DNA of 64,000 bases, taken from the NCBI GenBank assembly GCA_905250075.1, contig CAJNOP010000350.1, positions 62,001 through 126,000 of the forward strand, written 5' to 3'. This document shows positions 55,692 to 64,000 of this stretch, piece by piece. Under the pieces are notes generated by a model that was not told the origin of the DNA, searched no databases, and saw only the letters and a program-made list of their open reading frames with translations. Within the stretch, counting starts at the first letter, position 1. Every line of letters begins with the position of its first letter. Position numbers and translations under genes: made by a program. The DNA is from Rotaria sp. Silwood1. Taxonomy: Eukaryota; Rotifera; Eurotatoria; Philodinida; Philodinidae.

Positions 55692-58278
55692 TATAATGGT
55701 TCGAACGATGAGAAAAACGCGCAATAATACAAAATATGGTTGACAGTGAAGAATAGTAATCTGAAGTCAAACACGTGCTTTTATAGGATGAAAAACGATG
55801 TTATTCTCTTTTTTTTTCCTTTCTTTCTCGTTTGTTCCAGAAACGCTTCCGTGAGCGAATAATAGCATCAATACACTTATGGCTCGCGTGTCATAAAATA
55901 TGACTAGCTACGATTGTTCTCCTTGAACCGACGAGGATGAAAAAAAATGAGAATTTCATCGTTCTCTGCCTTGACATGTACTCAGAAATAACTGCTAGAA
56001 AGAAAGAAAAAGAGAAGAAACACGCAAGTTGGTGCTGGCTTTTTTTTCCATCTCAATTTTGATTGCTCAGATTTTGTTCTTTCTCTAGACAATTTAATTG
56101 TTCCAACATTGTGATCAATATTGTTTCTATATTGATCTTCTAAAGAATTCTAACGCCCTACTTCGATTTGAAATGAGTGTATAATTGTACTTTTTCCATT
56201 GAGATAAGTGTATAATACTAGCTGTATGAGATTTAAAACTCACAAAAACTTAAACCGAATCGAGTATTTGTCAAAGACACGAATACTGTCTTAAGCTGAA
56301 TTTTTCAGTCTATTGGAAAAAAAAAGAGTTCTACGTATCTAATAATTTCACAACGAAGCTTTGACAGGTTCTAAGATGAAGTTAGCACATTTCATCATTT
56401 CGTACTAAAAAAAACTAGAGTGAAGATTCAAGAATATTTTGATGTTAAAGTCATAGTCTAACCTATTGAAATAGAATACAGACAGCTTTTTGGAATTTCC
56501 TGACGTAAACAAACTAATAGATCAAAACATTCTTAAGCTGAATCTTCGTTAACTTCGTAAATGAGTAACCGACATTTTTTTCCTTCTCTGTGTCGATGTC
56601 AAAGAGACGTTTATATGAGCAAAATTTTATTTAAAATATAAATAGAAATTCGGATATTTTATTTTTATAATACCATCGCTTCGAATAGCATTTCCATGGC
56701 AGGCTGTATTTGATGGATTGACAGCAGAAATAGGTATGCACCAGTCTCAGTTTCAAGTAATCTGATATCTAGTCGATTTGGGTACTCATTCGGTTTAACA
56801 TCCAATTAACTGGGACTGATGCATACCTTAATGAAAACGATATTATTATCAGAACTGAGTGTAATCGTCAATGTGATGTGGTCTATGTCAATGATTCCGT
56901 GAAGTTGCTTTTTGACTTGACATTAACGTTATTGAAAACTAGATGGTTGTGGATGTGGATTCTCTTTTCTCTCACATCACATCTTCAGAGAATTCTTTCA
57001 CAGCTATAAATTCGAATTTAACAGACAATAGCATTTCTATTTAATTGTCAAGCTAAACTCTTGTATTGCATACTAAATTCTCAAGAAAAGACAAAGATAA
57101 TTTCAATTTGTGTTCTCACTCAAAGAATCGACTTAAATGCTATTGATATTCGATATGGAAAAAAGTCATGTCATCAATATAAAGAATATTAAGTTCATTC
57201 TGCTCACAAATAGCTAATTCGATTTCGAATGAAGTATGGTACTCATTCCGGATTTTTCTTCTTTTTTTCTAGTAAAGCAATATTTAACACTAAACTCAGA
57301 ACCTTCACTTTTCACTTTGATTAGAAGAAGTTGAACTTTAATGAAAAACTTAAATATGAGTCGTCTTTGTGTTTATAAATGTCACTCTAATTCAAACTTT
57401 CAAAAATGAATCGAATTCAAACGATAAATAATCTTTATCCATTGTCACATGTTTGTTATGATTGAATACAAATTTCAATAAAACAGATGGATTCTATAAA
57501 ATGTTTGATGTTCTTTCAAATCGTCAATTGAAGAACTTTGTTCGATCAACACATATTGAAAATCGGTCTTAGAACTTTTTCGAAAATCAATTCTGAGATC
57601 TAAGTTTTTCGCAGAGATTAGGACAGATAATGCAATTTGGAGAAGTTCAGATAATCTCATACATTTTGCTTTCAATTTGAAAGTTTGACGACTTTAATAT
57701 ACATAATTTATGAAATCAAAATTTTATATCATCAATTGATATACCACCATTTGTTTTACTTTATTCTGCATAATATCAACAATTTAATTTCGTTCATTTT
57801 TCATAGTATCAGCTTTAAAACCCAAAAATTCCCAAAAACAAACTCAATGAGTAATATATATTTTTCTTTAATATTTCTTTAACGAAAAAAGCATTTCAAA
57901 AGAAAAACGACAATGATTTATATGTTATCATCTGTCAAAATTTTAGCTGTTGTCATTGTATAATGAACCGAATTAGTGACGAGTGTCTATAAAGGAAATA
58001 GAATTTAAAATAAGCAAATGCATGAAAAGCTGTTAGTACAATCATAGGAAGATTCTATTTTAGGACACGTATTTTAGTTATCATTTTGCTTAATTCTTTA
58101 GATATGCAATGAGAAGATAATTCATATTTCATAAGGAAATATTATTGATGTGTGATCTTTGATCGTATATGAACAGCGGTTGTTATAGGACTTTCGACTT
58201 GAACTTGAATGTACCTCATGAACTCCTTTAATAATTCTTATCTCTTTAATTAGTTGCTACATTCCACATTGCTAAGAA
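55692..58278. other. Intergenic with a small hairpin
   Basis: 56731-56830 holds an inverted pair, AGGTATGCACCAGTCTCAGTT and its imperfect reverse complement AACTGGGACTGATGCATACC, about 50 bp apart, perhaps a tiny foldback MITE. A weak GT/CA-rich palindrome lies at 56945-56993. No gene is recognised. Confidence 0.45.
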
Positions 58279-58279
58279 A

Positions 58280-58320
58280 GGTGTGGTTACTCTCTCTATT
58301 CTCACCTACACCTACACTCT
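58280..58320. repeat. Telomere-like palindrome O (short, degenerate)
   Basis: AGGTGTGGTTAC at left, CTCACCTACACCTACACTCT at right, 20 bp from the 3' end of the SPATA1-like gene. Confidence 0.5.
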
Positions 58321-58342
58321 TTAAATTGAAAGAAGTAGCTTA

Positions 58343-59557
58343 CTATTGTTGTCGTTTTGTATAATGCCGATAACGATAAGTTCGAGAAGCAGTTCGAATT
58401 ATAATAACTGTTTTTTCTTTTTTATGTTGATTTTCTATTTCACGACGTTTTCGAGCTAATTCTTTTTGATATAAATAAAGACGTTCTTGTTCTTGATGTA
58501 ATTTTAATAAATTTCTAGAATAATAAATATTTTCTTTAGTTATTGGTCAATAAATAGATTCTTTACGGTGTCTTGGGTTTATTAAAATGCGTCGAATGTC
58601 TTTAGATTATGAAAGAAAAATAAGTTTTCATTATTTTGTTTTTCATCCAATATTTACTTTGAAAGTGTACAGGTAACTGTAGGAATTTGTGGTAATTGAT
58701 AATGATTAAATAATGGATAAAATAATGATGGTCCATCTATTGGATTTATCCAAATTTGTGAACTAATTAACGACTCACTTATTGATGATTCTCGTAATAA
58801 ACAATCTATTCTCTGTTTTGATATGGATGAATCATCATCACAATGTTCTTCAACTATATAAATCTGTAAGATTTTATTTATTTTAATGATACAAAGAAAA
58901 TAAAACATACTTCAGGTGCCATTGTCTACAAAAGAAAAATACATACATATATAATGTACGCGTTCGTAAGAAATTAAGACTAAGCTATTTTTTTTCTTTA
59001 TAGATCTTTATTTCTTTACTCATATTAGTACTTTTAGACTTAAATGAGTAAAGAAAATGAAACCTCACGATAAAGTTTAAATATTTAATAATCTACAAAC
59101 CGTTGGCGGTCGAAAATTTATCAATTTGAATTCTTTTTCTTCATCATATTTAACCTTAGTTAAGAACTGACCAACACTTCGAAGATAAATAAATTTTTTT
59201 GGAAAATAACTTTCTTCACCACAAATATCAATAATATATTGACGAAGTTCATCAAGAGTTAAACTTTCAGAAACACTATATAAAATTGCAACCATTAACA
59301 TAAATATTTTAAATTTTATTCAATTTACTTACTGAACAAAACCTGCTGATATAACGTGTTTCATTACTTCATTTTCGGCTAAAGGTTGACAATTTTTCCA
59401 AATTCGTTTTGGTATTATATAAACATGAAAATCAACAAGCTAAACAACAGATTATTAATTCTAATGTTTATGTATTTACTTGTGATGATTCAGATCGATT
59501 TATGCTAATAAGATTGGCTCGTTGTATTGATCGCTGATTTTCAACTTGAGGTTGCAT
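58343..59557 (-). CDS. SPATA1-like protein, seven exons, 261 aa
   Basis: Exons (minus): 59557-59480, 59439-59333, 59275-59101, 58925-58911 (15 nt), 58863-58658, 58599-58567 (33 nt), 58514-58343; introns 40, 57, 175, 47, 58 and 52 nt, all GT-AG; total exactly 262 codons. Exons 2-4 match the N-terminal domain of SPATA1: LVDFHVYIIPKRIWKNC, KHVISAGFV, then SESLTLDELRQYI, KFIYLRSVGQFLTKVK, EFKLINFRPP and APEIYIVEE. The last exon is a charged coiled-coil (LLKLHQEQERLYLYQKELAR), as at the C-terminus of SPATA1. The vertebrate protein is testis-expressed and its function is poorly known; the protein here is shorter (about 260 against 450 residues). Leaving out the 33-nt exon's splice sites gives an apparent in-frame TGA (58547-58549) that disappears when the 52-nt intron is removed, so the gene is intact. 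The gene lies head-on to nothing close; the nearest neighbour is palindrome O at its 3' end. Confidence 0.85.
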
Positions 59558-59559
59558 CT

Positions 59560-62500
59560 TTAACAAAATACATACAAATGCATGCGCGAATTAAATTACT
59601 TTTTTTTTCACTCTGCAAGCTTCATCATTTTATTCAATAAAGAAAAAAAAACAAAAAACACTTATTCTGCCACGATCGACTTAAAATGATTGTACTTATT
59701 TCATAAATACCTCGTTTTTTTTGTTGTTGTTTTGACGTTCACATAAAAGACAAAAAAGTATGGTGTGTTTTCTTTTAAATTAACTTTTTCGTAAAAGAAT
59801 TATTTTGTTTATCACTCGTAGAATAAACAGTATATCTATACTTCTAGCAAACCTACTTTTTTGGCAGAAATCTATGATATTTTCAAAGAAAAAAAAACTA
59901 AAATCTTTGTTTTCTTTGGAGTTTTAAATGTGCAAAATCATTCGTTGTCGATATGGCTTGTGAAAATTAAAATATATGTTAAGTTACTCTAAATATCATG
60001 AAAAAAAATCATTACTAGAGACCTTTGTTCAATAGAACTATCAATCAAAAACTTTACGTTAGCAGAGTGACGATTACAAAATTTCTATCTACAGTTTTGT
60101 CTAGGCATCCGAGTCTGATCTTATTGAGAGTCTATTTTAAAATTTTTGGACTTTTTTCTCATATGATTAGAAAAATATTCGCTAGCTACTTTTGAATTAA
60201 TAGTTAGCTGAAAGAATGAAAGTCTAATGAAAGATTAGATGTGAAAAAAGTTTATAGAACGATCATTTTATTTGCTTTTTTGAAATATTGATCGACTCCT
60301 TTTGGATTATTCTCAAATGGGTATGATTAATTTTGGCTTGATATGTAATAAATAGAGTCATCCTTAGCATAACTACAACAAATGAAGGAACCATTCTTGA
60401 GTTCGACCAACAGTTTTAGTAAAAATGCTTCAAGTGAAGTCATTATGAGAAAAATTTAGTAAAATTGCATAAAAATATTAATTTTATCAATAGTGATCAA
60501 AACAAAAGAAAATAGCCGTTAGTTTGTATCTTGAAGTTTAAGTTCTACAACTTATACAATTTACTACTATTAATTCTTTCATCACAAAGTCATGATGAAA
60601 GAATTTACTGGATCAGAAAAGACTACAATAGCATTTAGTCTACATATTGGATTTTTTGATCAATACTTCAAAATTGATTCCAAACAACTCGACACTAATG
60701 GTTCACGGTAAGTCATCTATGACATATGAGAAAGAAATTTTTTCAAATCTTCGATGCAATGATATCATCTGGAATATGGCAAATCAACTACGCTGTAATA
60801 GATAGAACCCGAACATATCCTGAATTAAATTTTTAATCTTGAATATCTTGTATTTCATTTTTTTCTATGTATTCTGTCTATAAATCATTGGTTGGCCGTC
60901 TATTTCTATTATAAGTACATTATTTAACACTTGATCTATACTATGATTTTCATTCTTAAATATCAAGGATTTTATGAGATAAACACAAATTGATTTAACG
61001 CACTGCAATGCGGTTCGCTATGATCATTGTGTTACTACTATGATTCATTTCACCTGAATTCTTCGATAGTAGTTATGTGTCTTTGAGAAATCGGATACAG
61101 ATAAAATATTTCTGTTTGATTTCTTCTATCGCAAAGTAAGAAACTTCAACAATTATCTTTACAAATCTTATAGGGATAAATAAAGATAATCCAACGCAAA
61201 GTATAATCAGATTTCTAGAAATAAACCAAATCATTCTTCAATTCAATTGACTGTATTTTCTTACAAATATGACATTAGAAGACGATTGTTATTCTGTTGT
61301 TAGTACATAACGAGAACAGAACATGAATAATACACGAGTAATATATTCTGGCATAATTTACAATTAAGCACTTAATACAATAACCTAGACAAAAATATGC
61401 TATGTACGAAGGTACCGCATCACTATCTAAGAACCCAAATGAAACTAATCGTGTTAGTGATATAACTATCATAACAGTCAACACTGTAACTGATTAAATA
61501 AATTTGCAGTTGTTTCAAACAAATTCTTGCTATTTAATAATAAAAATCGTAGTCTTACGATATGGTGATATTATGCAGCATAAATGGGAAAACATTATTT
61601 GTGTCATTGATTATGGTCTGAAGGATAAGGTATCAAATAAATGTATTTTTGAATAAAGATATGTGACCGAAGTTCTGAATCGATAATTCATAGATATTTC
61701 ACTGATAGATACAACAAGATGTGAGTGTATAGGTGTGGCTGTGAGGTTTGGACCAGTGGACATTGTTGATTATTCTTATTTCTTACATATTTTTTTATCT
61801 GATCTAAGATAATATAAAAGATTTACTTTTTCTTTGATCGTCTCGGGCGAATAATAATTTCTTTTTATAATAAACATTGTTGTAACAAAGTTTATTGTGA
61901 CATAATCAATATTTTTCGTATCGAACAAGAATTTGAATATTTGCTCTACAGGAAAATGTCCTGTTATGTTTCTTCTTGTCTAAAGTTTTATTGAATACGT
62001 CTTCCTTATTTGAACAATTAGTTGTCAATATTTTTTCTACCAATAACAGTCACTGTTTCTACTTCTTGAAAATACTTCTTATACATCTACTTGATGCGAT
62101 TATCATCTGTTCATGTTGGTCGTTATTCCGTTCTTTTTCTGCAAAGTAACTGTTGAATATTGTCATCATCGTACATCTTCTTTGTATCAATATTATTCAT
62201 GTATATGTGGTTAGCTTTTTTCTATAGTGTTTCTCAAGAAAAAGAAGACGATGAAAAATACTTCATACGATAGTTAATTTACACAACCTCAAAATACAAC
62301 GTACCGGCTCACGATCATCAGAAAAATAAAGAGACTAACTTTTTTTTTGACTTAATTATTTTAGGTAAGTGAAGTTTTTGTTGCATATGCTAAATTTGTT
62401 GCCCAAGTATCAAAATCGATAACACCGCCATGTTTATGTGGTTGTAATTGTTTATTGAAGTTCTTCTTTTTTACATATCAGCAGATTAAAATATCGTTCG

Positions 62501-63720
62501 AGTTTCTCTTGATTAAGCTCGACTCACTTTTTCATTGTTTCGGATTTAACAGGTAGATAAAGATAAAAAGGAACGAATATGAGTGACACGTGTATTATTA
62601 ACAAGTGAAGATGATTAGTATTTAAACGAAACATTTTCGTACATGAAAAACATAGTTGATGATGACACTCATTTGAATTCTCTAGGAAAATTTCTGTACT
62701 AGATAAATGAACGTAAACAAGAGCGCCAATGCTATGGAAGAATGTTACATGCGACTCATCTTGCTAGTAGAAAGTACCAGAACGCTTGGAGAAATCGCTT
62801 GAAATTACATGCAAAATTCGACTATTTATTTAGATCTTTTCGTGAAACAACGGATATTCTGGAAAAATAACGAGTTTTTTTCAGGTTCAATCAAGGGTCT
62901 TTAAAGTTATGATAAGTTGACTGAGAAATGAATTACATTATTTCGAAAAACAAATCACTGATTTGGATATCTTAACCCTGGAAATCTTTCGTTAAATTTT
63001 ATAAAAGATCATTGCATAACTTTTTATGTATAACCTATGTCGATTCTGATAAATTTTGACTAATAGAAATGTGTTAATGTAATTCATACTAGCATGAAAG
63101 ATGTTAAAAGAGATCTTAAATGAGTAATATTTCTAGATTTAATCCTTTTCACACTTTTACTCTTCGATGGGTATTTAACAAATAATTCCAAAAAAAAAAA
63201 GCATTCATGGGTCATAAATTCATCATCGCTTCTTTTGCTTTCTCCTTTTTCTCTTTCACTGCTCTTTTTCCTCGCGTATTCTTTTCTTATATTTCAATGT
63301 AGTAGAGCGAAATTTGATTCTTCTTCGAAGGTATTAAATACAATTAAATTTTTTAGAAAAAAAGTCATAAATAGTATCATATTTGTATTAAAGCTCGTAT
63401 CTATTTAAAATTGTTTCAGACTAAACTAAAATTCTACAATCTTTAATTTGATCTTTTATCAGTGAATTTCGTTAGAGAAATCATATGATGAATCATCCAT
63501 ATTTGCTGGCTAGCAGTCGAACTATTTTATTCGATAAAATAAAGAACGACAGCATTGCTCTTTAGATTCTCTTTTTTTTTCTCTCTCATTTTTCTTTTTC
63601 TTTTCTATGTATATTTTTTTTAGTCAGTCAACTATTGTACAGATTTCGTCCACAGTGATAACCATCATCTCCTCAGCGAATACTGCAGATTAAAATATTC
63701 TCATTTTTATTTTATTTTTC
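59560..63720. other. Long gene-poor stretch
   Basis: No gene can be supported. A hydrophobic open frame at 61275-61484 (minus) has no family match. 61718-61745 has a lone, degenerate G-rich arm (GATGTGAGTGTATAGGTGTGG) like those of the telomere-like palindromes but no clear partner. T/C-rich tracts (63560-63620) precede the last gene. Confidence 0.45.
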
Positions 63721-63724
63721 AGAA

Positions 63725-64000
63725 ATGCCCGAAATAGGTTCATGTACTGATATAACATGTGATGATGAACTTAAAGAATTATATGAATGTCATTGTTGTT
63801 TACGTCTTGTTTGTTTATATCATTTGAATGGACATGTTGAAATAACAAAACAAAATAAACGACGAACAGATAATCTTCGTATGGAATTAAATACAATTGT
63901 CAAGACATTACAACTAATTGTTGAAGAAAAATTATTAACTATTGAACGTGAACAAAATTTGATTGAACAAGCAAAAAAAATTCTTGATGTATCAAGTAGT
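63725..64000 (+). CDS. B-box-like zinc finger/coiled-coil protein, 5' part (runs off window)
   Basis: ATG at 63725 opens 92 codons to the window edge without a stop. Residues 7-40 carry Cys/His pairs spaced as in a B-box (C7, C12, C22, H23, C24, C25, C30, H33, H37), in the words GSCTDITCDD and YECHCCLRLVCLYHLNGHVE. From residue 50 the sequence is a heptad-like helix (LRMELNTIVKTLQLIVEEKL then LTIEREQNLIEQAKKIL), predicted coiled coil. B-box plus coiled coil is the core of TRIM-like proteins and, in bdelloids, of many NHL-repeat proteins; the C-terminal domain is outside the window and no RING is present before it. A strong acceptor (TTTTATTTTTCAG, ending 63722) lies 2 bases before the ATG, suggesting a 5' UTR intron or trans-splicing at this site. 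Confidence 0.8.
   Translation, partial: MPEIGSCTDITCDDELKELYECHCCLRLVCLYHLNGHVEITKQNKRRTDNLRMELNTIVKTLQLIVEEKLLTIEREQNLIEQAKKILDVSSS

Noticed and set aside
58547..58549. In-frame TGA in the last exon of the SPATA1-like gene
   Set aside because: It falls in a 52-nt GT-AG intron (58515-58566) whose removal keeps the frame.
61275..61484. Hydrophobic open frame resembling a receptor segment
   Set aside because: Only 69 codons, no second segment or splice sites nearby.
248..64000. CRISPR arrays, bacterial operons, viral genes, retrotransposons
   Set aside because: The regular arrays found have no identical short repeats with unique spacers of CRISPR type; no reverse transcriptase, integrase or capsid-like coding sequence was seen, and introns show a eukaryotic genome.

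Overview
The window looks like bdelloid rotifer nuclear DNA. It is AT-rich, with very short introns (mostly 50-60 nt). It holds protein families typical of bdelloids: F-box/LRR-like proteins, TPR proteins and a ZZ-finger kinase. It also has many copies of the bdelloid telomeric hexamer TGTGGG. The genus cannot be told from the sequence. Bases 1-247 are an assembly gap (N).

Left part (248-7660): the 3' end of a TPR gene, a TA-flanked palindromic MITE, a 78-bp tandem array whose units look like microexon plus intron on the minus strand, and then short elements built from degenerate palindromes (GGAAACCC, CGCCAATTGGCG and TGTGGG/CCCACA). 7668-11538 is a hAT-superfamily transposon with matching terminal inverted repeats and a broken transposase gene. 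11.5-20.8 kb holds another foldback element, an intronless, relatively GC-rich ORF of unknown function, several telomere-like palindromes, and an F-box gene on the minus strand split by a piggyBac-type (TTAA) non-autonomous element. Removing that element rejoins the reading frame exactly.

Middle part (20.8-42.2 kb): a two-exon FUT8-like fucosyltransferase (minus), a 2-kb non-autonomous element with CCCAAGTGAGCAA ends and arrays of GACTAGTC palindromes, a long gene-poor stretch, a decayed F-box gene (plus), a decayed TPR gene next to a foldback MITE, and a complete six-exon gene for a protein with two ZZ zinc fingers and a protein kinase domain (minus).

Right part (42.2-64 kb): a foldback element, a truncated F-box gene, a tandem array of seventeen 84-nt exons each coding one 28-residue leucine-rich repeat, a seven-exon EF-hand gene with an N-terminal glycine (minus), a seven-exon SPATA1-like gene (minus), and at the edge the 5' end of a B-box-like/coiled-coil gene (plus).

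There is no sign of an operon or shared pathway. The intact genes (fucosyltransferase, ZZ kinase, EF-hand, SPATA1-like) sit between decayed multigene-family copies and non-autonomous DNA elements. The two most unusual signals are the dispersed head-to-head telomere-repeat palindromes (at least 11 clear loci) and the two exon-scale tandem arrays (2.4-3.5 kb and 50.0-52.3 kb), whose spacers share the size and splice signals of genuine bdelloid introns.
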